Of a stretch of DNA of 64,000 bases, positions 1 to 14,000 are shown piece by piece; the first letter of the stretch is position 1; every line of letters begins with the position of its first letter. Both the position numbers and the translations under genes were made by a program. The notes beneath the pieces are model-generated. The model was not told the origin of the DNA. It saw only the letters and a program-made list of their open reading frames with translations, and did no database searches. The stretch comes from Bursaphelenchus xylophilus. Its lineage: Eukaryota; Nematoda; Chromadorea; Rhabditida; Aphelenchoididae. Location: assembly GCA_904066235.2 (NCBI GenBank), contig CAJFCV020000006.1:1054001-1118000 (forward strand), written 5' to 3'.

Positions 1-62
1 CTTCAAAAAATTTCAACTTTTTAAAGGGCTTCTATAACCTTTTACACCTCCAATTTCCTCAC

Positions 63-1617
63 CTTTCATCCAGATCCAACGGCATGTCTGCATGATTAAA
101 ATACATGATCTTCCTGTCGCCGCCGGGAGTAGTTTTGACAAACGAAATTCCTTTGAGGCATTCTTCTTCGAATCGGACCCCTGGTGGGAGTCTTACACTC
201 AATTCTGTCACAAATGCAGTCATTAGAATAAATCTGTTCGCGGCCTTCTCCTTGAGGACCATAATCGCGATTTCTCGGGAAAAGGCAACCTCATTGGGGC
301 TGTATGTGGCTGTATCTAAAATAAAATTCCTTTAGGTGTTTGGTACCGCGTTCACTGCACACAATTTAGGCGAATTTTGAGGAACTTTTGAAGATTTTTG
401 ATGTTTTAGACCTAAAGTAATATAATTTTAATTAAACAAAATTCCATGCTCTCAGTTCTCCCATATCAAAGAAAAAATCCTACCAGATGGATTCTTTTTC
501 TTATTCTCCTCAAAGAACGTAAATAAAATCCAGCTTGTCAAAGATTCCACCACCTCCAACGAGAACCTCCTTCCAATTTCGATAAAAAAATCGGCTGAAG
601 CAATGTCCTGACGTTGGAAATTGTTCATCACATCAGACCTCGAAAACTCGTCGACATAGTCGCAAAGTTGCAAAAGAAGCTCTTTTCGACCATCCTCATC
701 CAGTTGATAAAGTTGATCTAAACGTAGAAGAACAATGTTAAAATAACTTACTGTTTAGCTCAAAAATTGGATATGACTTCAGTTTCTGTTTGGTCTGCTC
801 AATTGACAATGGAATGCTGTGAATGAATTGTTTAAGCGACAATTTTCTGAAAAATAGACCAAATTATATTATCCATGGAAAACTTGATGTGAAAAAATAA
901 TTCAAGCAGTTTTATCACAGAAAACGACTCACTCTTGATTAAACACTGGATTATCTTCAAACAGATTGACTCCCCGGCGGTCTAAAGCTTTGAATTTTTC
1001 GGAATTTAGCAGTGTTTTCTCGCTGAGATCAATAGATTTGTAAGTGGTTGCCATAACTTTTGAAATTCGCTGAGACGGTGTATCACTCGTGCATTGAGGC
1101 GGACATTTCATATCTGAGACTACCATACAGTTGGACCGCTCGATCTCCCTCGTTTGGAATGTTTTCCCCGGAGTGCAGAAGGTCAAATTATCCAACGGAT
1201 CGCCAATCATGTAGAAACTAAAACAGATTAAAAAGTTACCATAAGCCCTGTGGATTCAGGAAACAACCCCTTTCGCCAATAAGCAATCGACTTCGCGGGT
1301 ATTTTTGCTAAATTATATTATCCATGAGGTTCTCATCTAAAATTCAACAAAAAACAATAAAAACATACTCTCCTCCTTGAACTACATGATCAGCAATGTC
1401 TGGTGTGACTTCGATGAGTTTGTAAGCATCTTCTTGGAACTTCTCCGCGTAAACAAATTGATCTACAGCATGGTTTAGGTCCACTTCATTTCTGGTCCCT
1501 TGGACTGCTTTTGAAATGCGTTCCAGAGTTTTTGGAGACACCTAAACAGCTTCAAGTCATCCACGATCATGGGAGGTAACTTACAATTGAGCCTGGGCGC
1601 TCTTCATCAACTTGCAT
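63..1617 (-). CDS. DSCC1: DCC1 sister-chromatid cohesion subunit (3' end outside window)
   Basis: DCC1 pairs with CTF8 and CTF18 in the alternative RFC clamp loader that loads PCNA during replication and supports sister-chromatid cohesion in the nucleus. Six exons join in phase: 1617-1585, 1541-1369, 1217-933, 846-752, 717-484 and 315-63. The start at 1617 gives MQVDEERPGSI. Family resemblance is clearest in the N-terminal beta region: 'YKLIEVTPDIADHVVQGG' followed by 'FYMIGD' aligns in my reading with the 'LLELEP...' and 'VIRGD' stretch of vertebrate DSCC1, and 'RSNCMVVSDM' takes the place of its 'TSNMLLFIP'. The later 'LSLKQFIHSIP' and 'LYQLDEDGRKELLLQL' segments fit the helical/winged-helix half. 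The last in-window codons (LDLDER) run into a GT-AG donor at 62, so the C-terminal winged-helix part must lie left of base 1. Identification is from remembered family pattern; confidence is fairly high. Confidence 0.8.
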
Positions 1618-2038
1618 GGCAAAAATTATATTGTTTTAGATATTGGATGAAAACTTCGGTAAAAGTACCTTATTCTGAACGAAATATAAGCGAACAGTTG
1701 AAGTAAACGGTCGACTAGTTTTACAGACTACTCTTGAACACAATAAATTCTATTTTCGCAAGCGCCTTGAGGCAATTTCGAATAAAAAATAGCGCGCAAA
1801 AATTACAGAGAGACACTTGACACTTAGAGAATCCGGGTCAACTCTTTCTTGATATTTCGTCCGGAAAAAAATTGATTTCCAAAATTTTTTTCTGGATTTT
1901 ACGGAAATTGGATAGTTTATAAAATTTATTTGACAGTTTGATCCACTCGATTTATCTGATTGCAAATAAACAAACGTTTTTTAATGTTGTACACGATGAG
2001 GTCATTTTTCAGATAATTTCGTCCTGTAAAATGTTATA
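1618..2038. promoter_or_regulatory. Divergent DSCC1/DOCK promoter with trans-splice acceptor and 2-codon uORF
   Basis: These 421 bp separate the start codons of two head-to-head genes and contain no other supportable gene. On the + strand a TTTTTCAG acceptor ends at 2012, 27 nt before the DOCK start, which is the usual position of a spliced-leader site in nematodes. The first ATG after it (2031) opens a two-codon reading frame (ATG TTA TAA) whose stop overlaps the DOCK ATG as TAATG at 2037-2041. On the - strand a GTTTTAG sits upstream of the DSCC1 start. Shared promoter use is inference. Confidence 0.5.
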
Positions 2039-5000
2039 ATGCGGCATTCCACGCTCCAGAACCTTGAAGTGGACGATGGGCGATCCGTCCTGTCCAACTC
2101 CAGTCTTGGAAGTCACTCATCGGAGACAATAAAACATTCCACGAATACTTTACAGGCTCAACTGAAGAACCGAAAGTAAGTCTAAGATTTCTGATATTAT
2201 TCTTTTTATTTTTAGGTTTACAGCTGCATTGGGTCGTGTTGGACATGCCAGAGAGGCTCGAGATGCTGTAGCGAAGCTGATTAATCGAGTAAGAGACAAT
2301 TTCCGTGACTTTCTGCCAAAATCGACGTGTGCAATATAATCTGTCGTTTTTCAGCGGTCTCCCCCAATTGCCCAGCCCTTAGACTTTGAGGGATTTGTTA
2401 CCGAGTTCAATGCCGAGCTGGAGACCGATTCTCTTCGGGATTTGGTCGTCTTTCCACGGGATGACATCACCGTGAGTTTATTTTAGTCCATTGTTTCTAT
2501 TTTTAGTTGTGTAAACCGTGCAAAAAGGAGATATATGCCGCAGAAAAGGTCGCTGAGCAGTACAAGGACGCCACCGATTGGGGATTAGTCAAGGAAGCCA
2601 TCCAGCATTTCTCCACACCTTGCAGTGTTATTAAATTTAATTACGAAAGCTTCTTTGGCGATTGTGAAAAGTAAGTGTGATTTTTCCATTATTATTCTTC
2701 GGTTTTTAGGTATCTCGCGAATTCAGGTCTTGAAGAGCTTATTTTCGAATCAGAAGATCCCATCGAAATCTTAAAGGTAGAATTTTCCACCAAATTTATA
2801 TTACACTACCAGTCTAATATAAAAACCTCCGAAAAAATGTATCTTCTTCCAGGAAAAGGAGAAAGCTCCTATTGGAAAAATAAAAGAGGGTCATTTACTG
2901 TTGGAGATCAAAGGAGAAAGCAATTCGAAACTGTTCAAAGGTCGAAAACGAAGATTTTGTCTTCTGAAGAGGACTGTTGAGAACAATGTAATTTTTGAAG
3001 TCTCCAAGCAAAAAGATGGGTCCAAATCGGTGTACGAGATCAAATCAGCCCATTTGAAGACTTTTAACAAGCAACGGACCAATGTTTTGCAACTAATTCC
3101 TACTGGAAAAGACTGTCCCCATGAGATTTTGGCCTTCGAAGCTGACTCTGGAAGCATCGGAGATTGGTTTCAGAGTGTGGACTTGGCTATAAAAAGTAAG
3201 GAAGTTTACTATAAAGTCGATTTAAGGAGAAGTAATCAGAAAAAATTTGGGTTTTTTCTAAATTTCATATTATTTTAGGTGTTCCAGCCGAGGAATCGGA
3301 TAAAATCTCGGAGCCAAGTCTCAGTGAGACGATTAACGAGAGTCTCAGAAGTTCAGGGAGCTCCGGAGGTAAGATTGAGCTATCTTTCGATAAAATTGTT
3401 TTGGTTTTTAGGTAAGAAAATTGTATATTATACTTGCAGACCATGTAAGTCGTGCATCGCTTCGACAAAAAAATTCCGTGGAATCGCTTCTCCGCCCGCC
3501 GACAGTCAAACGGAAGAACGTTTTTAGTCTGTACGAGAATGTGGAACCAATGAGCCGACCGCCCGGCGAAGGCACCGCGATTTTGGAGGATCCGGACGAC
3601 GAATATCAACCCTGTTCCGTGGATTTGTCCCTAATGAACGTGGAGGGCAAGAACACGTTGGACGGGAATGCCAATCAAACCTGCCATTCGGTCCGACGCC
3701 TCCGGCAATTCGTTGATTTGACCTGCAATTCCATGAGGCTTACTGTAACAACGGATGCGGGCCCGATGCAAATCGAACCCTTCTTTGTGAACGTGTTTTT
3801 GTTTGACCCGGAAAGTGGAGAGAGATTGACGAATGAACTGGAGTTCATGGTCGCAAATGAGGAGTATAAGAAATTGGCGAGTGAGGGGAAGAATAACATG
3901 TATAACATGTTTGATATGGAAAATTTGAACTGGGAGGTGAGTGGAACGAAGGTTATAAGCGGTTGGGTTTACAGTAGAAGATTTTTTTTGGTCAAAAGTT
4001 GAATTTTTGCGTCAACCAGTGTTGCTTGAAGAACAAAAACCTCTGTGAAAATCCACCTGACATCTTAATACTGAAATTTAAACGTTTTAAAACAAATTTC
4101 AGCTGCTAATTTTTGTATTTCTAACAAAAAAATCCCATTTTTTGATAAAAAATCGTGTAAACCTCGGATTTCCTTCAAAACTTCGATTTAAAAATCCGAG
4201 TGTAAATCACCGTTTTCGGCCTTCTGTAGTGACGGATCTGAACCAGTGGCAAAAAACGTAGCATTTTGCATCCGGGAAGCATCAAAAATGCAGCAAAATA
4301 CCTCCCTCTCCAAGTGAAAAAACTCCGTTTTGAAGAGTCCTCACAAAAAGAGCGGGCGCGCTTTTGAAATTTGAGTTTTTTACTTGGAAATGGAGGTATT
4401 TTGCCACATTTTTGATACTTTCGGGATGTAAAATGGTATCTTTTTTGCTACTGGATCAGATCCGTCACTGCAGAAGGCCGAAGACGGTGTTTTACATGCG
4501 GATTTATCGAAATTTTGATGGAAATCCGAGGTTTACACGATTTTTTGTCGAAAAGTTGGGATTTTTTTGTTAGAAATACAAAAATTTGCAGCTGAAATTT
4601 ATTTTAAAACGTTTAAATTGCAGTGTTATGATGTTAGGTGGATTTTCACAGAGGTTTTTGTTCTTCAAGCATCACTGGTTGACGCAAAAATTCAATTTTT
4701 TACCAAAAAATCGGACTTTTTGGTTAAATATCCCGATTTTTTGATAAAAATTGAAAAAAATATCTGTGAAAATAGTTTTAAGATAGTTACAACACTATCT
4801 GTCATTGGTAATTTATTTTTACAGACTATTTTTTCATCTTACTCATGATTTTTTGACTGAAAATGGGATTTTTTGCGACAAAATCAGTATTTTTTCAGGC
4901 CTCCCTAAGGTCTCAAAAGCTCCCAGAATCAACCCAAATTGTTGTCAGAGTTGAAAGAATCCTCTCGGGAGTCCAGTCCGACGTCTACTTTAAGAACACG

Positions 5001-8000
5001 GTGGACAAGAAAAGCTTGGCCAAACATCAAAAAGTCCTCTTGAATGCCTTCAATAAACTAAATGAATGCCGCACCCTGATCGGATGGACGACAAGACCGT
5101 TGAAAGGACATCAAAACGGAGAATTACTGCCGATTTATCGACATGAAGGCCATTTGAATGATCAGGATTTGAAGAAGTTTTTGGGAGACCATCAAAAGTA
5201 TGTTGAACATGGGCTTTGATGGGTAGTATTGAAGTTTTTGGGGAATTTGGCTGGTTTTTGGTTATTTTTAATGGATTTGTTGATATTTTGGGGCGGATTG
5301 GGAAGCTGGCTGGCGATTGTGAGCTGTTTCAAAAGAGATTGGGACCGATTTTTTCTCTCGAAATAGAGGTTTATCAAGTAGAACATAGAAGCAGAATTTT
5401 ATTTGAAAATCTCATTTATTTGCATTTTCCTGAAGTCTACGTTGCAAATGGTTCACAGGCCAATCCTTTGGTCTGGTGATCACTGAGATTAGCCGTAAGT
5501 TGGCGTGACAAACCTGCTGACTACCGTAACCGACTGATTTGAAACCGGTTTTCGTCCTAAAAAACTGAGGACTGCCGCACGGATCTCACTAAAAATAGGT
5601 TTATCATGATGCAAATTTACTAGTGAACTTGTTGAGCATTGAATTTTTTTGGGAAAATTGGAGTTTTTTTGGCGTTTTCGTTGTGAGACCAAGAAATAAA
5701 AGAATTTCCGAAAAATCGGTCATAATGACGATTTTTTAAGTAAAAGTGTGGTAAATGGTATAAAAAATGTGTTCATAGAACCTGTTTTAAAAAATTCAGT
5801 CTCTTATTCAGTCACTATGACGGATTTTTTGGAGCTTTTCAAATTTTTGGGTCCCGCAACGAAATCCTTTCCCTAAAGAGAACCGATCAAATTTGGAGTA
5901 ACGCCGAATCAAAACGAACTTACGAATTCATTACGAAGCTGATAAAAGGCGTCATTCCACAAATGGCAACCCAATGAAGGTTAATAATTGCCGCGAAGAG
6001 CAGCTGGTTTTTCGCAGAATTTTGATAATTCCAAGCATACATGTTACCAACAGTACTCATAAATGAAAGCACATTCTGCGCCAAGATCTGCTGCTCTTTG
6101 TTTTTGAGCCGTTTTGCTTTGACATATTTGTAGCGCTGAAAATAGAGAAAGGCATGTTATGGTTGGCAAAAAAATGTAACATTTTGCATCTGGGAAGTAT
6201 CAAAAATGGAGCAAAATACCTCCCTCTACAAGTGAAAAAACTAATTTTAGTTGGAGAGGGAGGTATTTTGCTACATTTTTGATGCTTCCCGGACGTAAAA
6301 TGGCACATTTCTTGCCGCTAGATCAGGTCCGTCACTGTAACAAAAGCGTCTCTAGTCGAAATAAGAAAACGATTACCTTTAAACCAGCTGACAAAACGAT
6401 AAAACAGCTCAAGATGAACGTTAAAATAAGTTCTGCATATTGGCTTCTGTAGAGAAAGTCGTACAAAGTAGAGTCGGCTTGGCTAACGGTAGTCCAGCAG
6501 AGCGCAGAAACAACAAAAATTAAATTGTGATTGCAAAAGTAAAATAAGTAAGCAGTTATTGCACCGAGAATCCAACAAAAGAGGATTTGAGCCTAAAATT
6601 TAAGAGATTTTTTGATGAGAAAGATTATAATGCTCTGTTGTACAATCAACAATTGCTTACATTGGCACAGGCTGGGCGAATTTCGCCCCTTGTAAAGTTC
6701 AGCATACAAAACCGATCAAATGCCAGTAATAAATAAAGAAATATCATAACATTCCAACTGCAATACATTATATGGCCGAGTATCTGAAAAGGATATTATA
6801 CGGAGTGTAACTGCGGACAGAAAGGTCTTAAAAGATATCAAAAAGAGCTCTAATTTGGTAGAAAAGTATCACAGAGGAATAAGGTATTAATATATTTATT
6901 CTTCTGTGATACTTTTTGATACCAAATTCGAGCTTTTTTTGATATCTTTTTTGACCTTGTTGTTAACTGGAACCGGTTTCCAGAGAAATTAACTGCGGAC
7001 GGAAAGGTCATAAAAGATATCAAAATGGGCCCGAATTTGGTGTCAAAAAGTATCACAGAGGAATAATAGATATTTTTATTCCTCTGTGACACTTTTTGAT
7101 ACCAAATTCGAGCTTATTTTGATATCTTTTTTGACCTTGTAGCCGACGGAACCGCTCTCCAAAGAGATTAGTTTTGAACGACCTACCAAATTCAAAGTAA
7201 GGTCTAATTCCTTGTTGAACAATAAGGCACATCCACCAAAGAAATGAGGTATAAGTTGGAGAATATCGGACAGATTTTGTGAAATCATTATTCGATATGC
7301 GGATTTATCCCGATGCAAACGGCTTCGGATCATTGCCTAAAAAAATTATTTTTGCCCCCGAAAAAGCGTAAAAGATCATTTACATGGCCAAAAAAGTGCT
7401 TACCACTACTGTGACTACCAGAAAAAGCGTCGCAATTAGGCTAGTAATGATTGTAGCTAACCCAAAGAACACGGCGTAACCATCGGACATTGCCAAATTC
7501 TGAAGGTTGTGTTGTAGTTTACGTGGCGGCATCAAGAGAAAGTTTCGTTTACGAGGAACAGGCGGCAAATTTGATTAATGAAATGTAATCAAAGAATGGT
7601 TTGGCGTTTTTTAGAGCCGAATAGTAAACCAGAACAGAGGTATAGTTGTTAGAAAGGGGCTCTGCGTAGGCAATGTTACGGAATGGGAGATTCGGCAAGG
7701 TGTCGTGGGTAATAAGGATGAACAGAGAACAAACAACTAGCGTCCATGAACTTTTAAGAGTACTTGTAGTCAGACTAATGAGCCCTCCGCTGGATAAACA
7801 CTATATTTGCGAGAGGTAGATGTCTGTTCGAGGCGAAAAAACTGACAATTTTTACTCGTCGTTTGACCGAGGTTTTTTCAATAGATGTAAAATTTCGGTC
7901 GTCAAAAAGTAGAGAAAGCAAACTGAACCAAAATTTGATATTGTAATGGATGGGAGAGGGATTAAAAGCTTCCAAAAGATCTGCAAAAATTGTAGTGGCA

Positions 8001-11000
8001 GTAGAAATTACTCACAAAAGAGATAATAATGAAGATTTTGAAATTCGTAGTCTTGGGCTCGGTTTTTTAATCTGTAGGCATCGAAAAGTTTGTGCGGACA
8101 AAGAAATGTTCTTTCATCCTTCAGAACAGTTTACTTTGGATTACACATTCATCAGCTGTGTCTAAAGACATGATGATTCCTAAATTTGGAAGAGTGTCCC
8201 GAAAAACGTGGATCCGAAACATTTCCCGAATAATTTTTTTTGTCAAATGGACTTTCGGAGGTAAATTTATTAGCTCCACCGTACATTTATACGTGTATTT
8301 GCCTAATTACCTATATTTCGGACTTTATAATTTGCGGGCAAAAAAGTGCGGGAACCGAAAAGTCCATTTTCGGGCGAAAAAAGTTCCTCATTATGGGAAA
8401 TACTAATAGAAAAAGCTCTACCAGTTTTTACTTTTAGTACAGGTTCAAATCAACAGTTTTTTTGTATCTTCGATATCTTGCAAATTCGGGCCCATTCGGT
8501 TACCAGCCCTGAACCAGCTATATGAATGGCATTGTACCTTGCTCCCTTCAAAAAGCATAATCTGACAGAAATCAGGGTCTAGATGCCCAACGGGTTTGTT
8601 AGTAACCAAATTTAGCATAACTGCTTTGACCTTTTTTAAACATAGCTTCAAGCTATTCTTAAAGTATAGAGATCGAGTTATACAAGGCAAGTTAAAATAT
8701 GGAGGATAATAAATGTAGTTTTTGTTGGATTACAACTACTTAGCTATTGGTTATTACAAGAGCCCCTGTAGGAAGGTTGGGGATCATATTTCTCGTGACA
8801 AGTACGGTATACTTTACTCTAATTGTCAAAAAACACGTTTCCCCTCCTTATAACTGACTAATACGAAAATATATATATTACACCGACAAATGTAGTCGGT
8901 TTGAACTTGCTAAGGTTCGTCATTACACGAAAAATTTTTGCTACGTACTTGACCCTACACACTATACATTGCTGTCAAAATATTCATAAGATTTTCGAGG
9001 AAAGGCAAAGTTATTTCAAAGCTTTATTAACCTTTAATATATACAATACGTTTTCCCGGTACTTACACATAAACAATATAAATAATTGACTATTTCAACA
9101 AGGAACTGTATGAGAAGCGATGATTAGATTGTGATGAAACTTGGCACAAATTGAGAATAAAGTTTTCTACGATTTCCCGGGATGTTTAGCTCACGTTTTG
9201 CTGAAATTACCGAAATTTTAAGGTCGAACAAACGCAAATTTTTACCTTATTTTGACCTTTAAGTATCGGTAATTTCCGCAAAATGCAAGCTAAAAATCTC
9301 GGAAAAATCGTAGAAAACTCTATTCTCAATTTGTGCCAGGTTTCTTTGAAATCTAATCCTCGAACTCAAAAGGCTATCCCCGTCAAAATTAAACTTTGAA
9401 ATCAATTGGAGATTTTTGATTGTCGATGATGGAAATTTGAATGGGATATCGGACCTTATTCAACATCATTTGACGATGATTTTTTGCTTTCTTGCAGCAA
9501 CCTTTGAATGGCAGTTTAACCTCTCTAAAAAATGATTTCGAAAACAGATTTTTTGACTTACTCAATGAATCCAAAGAGCACAACAAAAAGAATGCAGATG
9601 CTGAACCAAAGCTGTTTTTGCAAAAATTCGACCAAATAAAAGTCGCTGATGAATTGAGCAACAACGAAGAGTGAGGAAAATGTGAGGACAAACCGGATTA
9701 CAGTACTGTTGGAGGTCTGAAAGAGTACTTTTTATTAGGCTTTTACAATGAAATCCCACAGAAAATGTCCTTTTGAAATGTCACGTTGGCGAATTTGAGA
9801 AAATAGTACAAGTCTAGTTTTTGCGTCATAACACAAAGTCCAGAGAGCAGATGAAAAATTCAGAATATAATACAGTGGCGGACCTGATTCGGTGGCAAAA
9901 AACGCACCGTTTTGCATCTGGGAAGTATAAAAAATGTGGCGAAATGCGTCCCTCTCCAAGTGAAAAAACCTCCAGTTTCAAAGGCGCGCCTAATCTTTTT
10001 GTGGCGGATAAAGCACGATCTTCAAACCGGAGTTTTTAGTTAGAGAGAGGAGTATTTTGCCACATTTTTGATGCTTCCCGGATGCAAAATGGTACGTTTT
10101 TTGCCATTGGATCAGGTCCGCCACTGTTTTGTTTTGTGATATTTTCCGTGCTTTGTTTATTTATGCATCTTATGACGCAAAAATTGGACTCGTACAATTT
10201 TCCCAAATTTGACAACGTGACATCTCAAAAGTACACTTTTTTGTGCGATTTTGTTGGTCAATTCCCGCAAAACTCACCTTTTTGTTCAGCTCATCGAAGC
10301 AAAACAATTGCGCAACCATCACACCGGAGACCACAAAATATTTCACAAGAAATAATGAGAGCGACAAGTAATCATAGTCCAACGCGGCTCGCATTGTTGA
10401 GGTCTTGAAAACAGAGGTCAGACAAAGCAAGAATGCGCCGCAAATCCAAGGCGCAACAAGTATAGTATTGTGATGTAAATTGCTGATCGGGAATCCGGCA
10501 ACAAGCAAGATTGAAAGGAATAAAAGTTGGAGAAGAATGATGTTTTCATTGGCGATTCGAAATGAAGAGAATGTCTGAAAATTTATGAAATTTTAAACGA
10601 ACTGTTCATAGTTCACAGTTCATAATACATTTTTTTCTGCGTATTGTTAGTAACAGTCTGTCGGGAAAATAATGTGGATTTGTCGCGCCTTTGAATCGCG
10701 CATCATCACTGTGCGACGACTAGCGTCGGCTTGGTATTTGGTGTGCGACTGCGACGAGCCGAGACATTTTGCTGCGACCAATCCACATTCTTTTCCCGAC
10801 AAACTCATTTCATAAAGTGCGTGGACATTTCTCCATTTCGCACAGTGAAAATCACAAAATGTCATTTGCACTATGCAAATTTCTGGCGCCGGTATAGCGA
10901 TGTCCATTGCACTTTACGGGTGTCTCCGTGAAGTTAGACGGGCCATATTTGGTGGACAAGAAATAGGGTGTCTCAGCTTCAATTTGATATAAATTTTATA

Positions 11001-14000
11001 GAAATTGGTGCATTGTTGGCGGAGAAATACTTGAGAAGAGGTTGGGAGTTTCGAGTGGCCCACCCTGTACTAATAAGCGGCTTACACTCGCATAGGCGCT
11101 AGCCTTGTAACCGGCAAGTCTGAGCAATCCTTCTTGTTGTAACGAAAAACTTTGTAGTCCAATTGAAAATGAGAGGTGTAACAAGTGTGAACGAACGGAA
11201 AGTCTGTCGCCCACATAGGCTTTTCGTAGACTCTGAAACAATAAATGACTTGGTTGGGTTACTGTAGGCATCAAACTTTTGAATCGGGATATTGTTTTGA
11301 CGTTTCTGGCGAAATTCTAGAAAATCCGTCATCCCGACATGTTTAACCTGTTTCAAATATCAACAAATCAGTTTGAAATGCGGTATACTTCTACTTCAAC
11401 TAGTTTGTTGTTATTTGAAACATGTTAAATATGTCAGGATGACGGATTTTTTAGAAGTATCTTGAAACGTCGAATTTCAACGATAAACAAGATTAATTTC
11501 CGATAATTTGAAGATGAACTTACAATATTATAAGCGATTAAAAGCGGAATGCAAACAAATCCTTGTCCAAACAATAGCCAATCCCATAAATTCCGGTTCA
11601 AAATGACGTCATATTCAAATTTCATCTTTCAGATTGCTAAAAGCCGGCAAATTAACTCCAATTCCGAACGCTCAGCTGGGCTTGAACGTGGACGTTCGTT
11701 CTGAAAATGTGGATGTGCCTTGTAAGTGTGATATATTAAGTTGAAGTTAAAAAGTGTCATGTGTAATATAAATTGTGGTCGATATTTGGGATTGAAGAGG
11801 GAAGAAAGTACTGTTTACGAGCTAAGAGATATAGAATGTGAGTGTAAAATGAGTTTATGGGCATTTTCAAACCAAAAAATGGGTAAATATTTGTCATGGA
11901 TAATATAATTTTAAACGAATTTGGTTGAGACCAAAGCTTAAAATGGTAGTTCCTGGTTTTAAATAAAGGAAAATTACCAAAGAGGGAGCCTAGCTGAGTT
12001 TAAACCCCAATAGAGACAAAAAATTTTATCTAGTGTAATATATTTTTTGCTCATTTTAGCTCTAAAAACCAATAGAAATCATATTTTTGGTCCGAAAGTT
12101 TAATAAAATTGACCGCTGAACGTTTAAAAATCCCCTCTGGCCACCAAAAACAACAAAACTTGCAGTGAAAACTTTGGATCCCCTGAGGGCGAGCGACTTT
12201 TATCCGACCGACCGCCTCCAATTCGACGCGTTTGCGGACACAGATGGCCATCGGCAATGCAAAAACCAACTCTATGTGTACCCAACTGGCCTCTGCTACG
12301 GCTCGCAGAAAAGTTTTTCGCGCGCCCGCAACATCCTCTGCACGGTGCGGTTCCTGCGCCAGAGCAGGCTCCGCCCACAATTCGTGGATCTGGCGAAAGG
12401 AACGCTGGTCACGGAAAAACACTGCACGGTGCAGTATCACGACGCCAATCCCAGCTTCTTCAACGAGATCCGCGTGGAGTTGCCGGTGGACTTGGAGGAG
12501 GACGACCATTTGATCTTCGAATTTTCCCACATTTCCCTAACCGCAGCCCAAAAAAGCGGAGATGAGGTGAGAATTTGGGATGGAGTTTATAATGGAAGAC
12601 CTGATCCGGCGCACGTCGAGAAAAAATAAAACAAAAGCGCTCAAGCAATCGAAAATTCTTGGCATTCTGTTTCAGCGAAAGAATAATTTTTTGCTCCAAA
12701 TATAACCTGGTTAAGAAAATCTCTTCATTTTGCGCAATATTTCGCCTTTCCTCCAACCTCGTCCAAAAAACCCGTCATTGAGACGGTTTTTTTGGACACT
12801 TGCATAAGCGGAAACAGAATTCCAACTTTCGTGTTGATGGATAACCCCTTGAGTGCAAAATCTTGCCATGCGGCGGCTTCAAACAGTACTTCCGAGTTTT
12901 TCAAAATAAAAATTTTTGGCGGGAAATGGGAAATTAAAATTTTTTTTCTCCCAAAAAATCAAGGGGAAATCCAAGAATACCCATCCTGCAGTGACGGACC
13001 TGATCCGGTGACAAAAAACGTGCCATTTTGCATCCGGGAAGTGTAAAAAATGCGGCAAAATACCTCCCTCTCCAAGTGAAAAAACTCCGAGGGGGTATTT
13101 TGCCATATTTTTTGATTCTTCCCGGATGCAAAATGGTACGTTTTTGCCACTGGGTCAGGTCCGTCACTGCAGGATGGGTATTCTCGGATTTCCCCCTGAT
13201 TTTTTGGGAGAAAAAAATTTGAATTTCAAATTTCCCGCCAAAAAATTTCATTTTGAAAAGCTCGAAAAGGCTGTTTGAAATTGATCGGGAACTGATTCTA
13301 AAATGTTTTCGAAGGCATAAAAATAATTTGCCATCAATTTTTTGCCTTTCGCCTCAGGGCTTTTGCGTTTTTTAGCCTATTTTTTGAGATTTTTGGTCTA
13401 AAATTGAAGATTTTGTTGATATCACCATTTTACAAAAGGTTTTACTTGTCGTATGATGTGGCATTTTGCTTAATATCGCCTTGAAGGGTTAATCTCATAT
13501 ATTCATCGTATTTTGCAACCGATTTTCAGACCGTCAATCAAAAAGCCGGAATTGCCTGGCTTCAGCTGGTAAAACCCGATAAAAGCTTGGTCTTGAACAA
13601 CGATGTTGATGAATTTGAACTGCCAGTTGCAACAAACTTACCCACAGATTATTTCAAACTGGATCAGCATTCAACTCCCAGTCGAAAAGTTAGTTTTGGA
13701 AAGGGTTTTGTCTACAGGGTGTTTCGAGAAATGTGCCGGAAAGTTTTTTTCGATTTCTTGGCGCTCAGTGACGATATCCAAAAAATTTCTTTTGCAGAAT
13801 AAAGAAGAAGATGGAAGGTTTTTTGTCTAAAAGAATCATTTTCTCCGCCAACGCAGAAAGTAGTGTATTCGGCGGAGACTTTTGATCGCTTTTTTGGTCA
13901 TCATACCAATCTTAAACGTTTTTTTTAGAATTTTGATGATGGAAAAGAGGATGTTTGTGTGTGTTTATGTATCCGAAGCTGAGTCATGTCTTTACCGAAT

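Noticed and set aside
8445..8690. Possible 3' exon on the minus strand ending LQDIEDTKKLLI
   Set aside because: The acceptor is plausible but I could not connect it to any upstream exon in phase.
10996..11356. Possible additional exon of a 7TM receptor (frame with KPMWATDF and HTCY)
   Set aside because: Short suggestive motifs but no TM segment, and the small membrane-protein gene splices cleanly past it.
12051..12565. Long frames overlapping the DOCK DHR1 exon on both strands
   Set aside because: The DHR1 exon explains the GC-rich coding bias; alternative frames have no family resemblance or splice sites.
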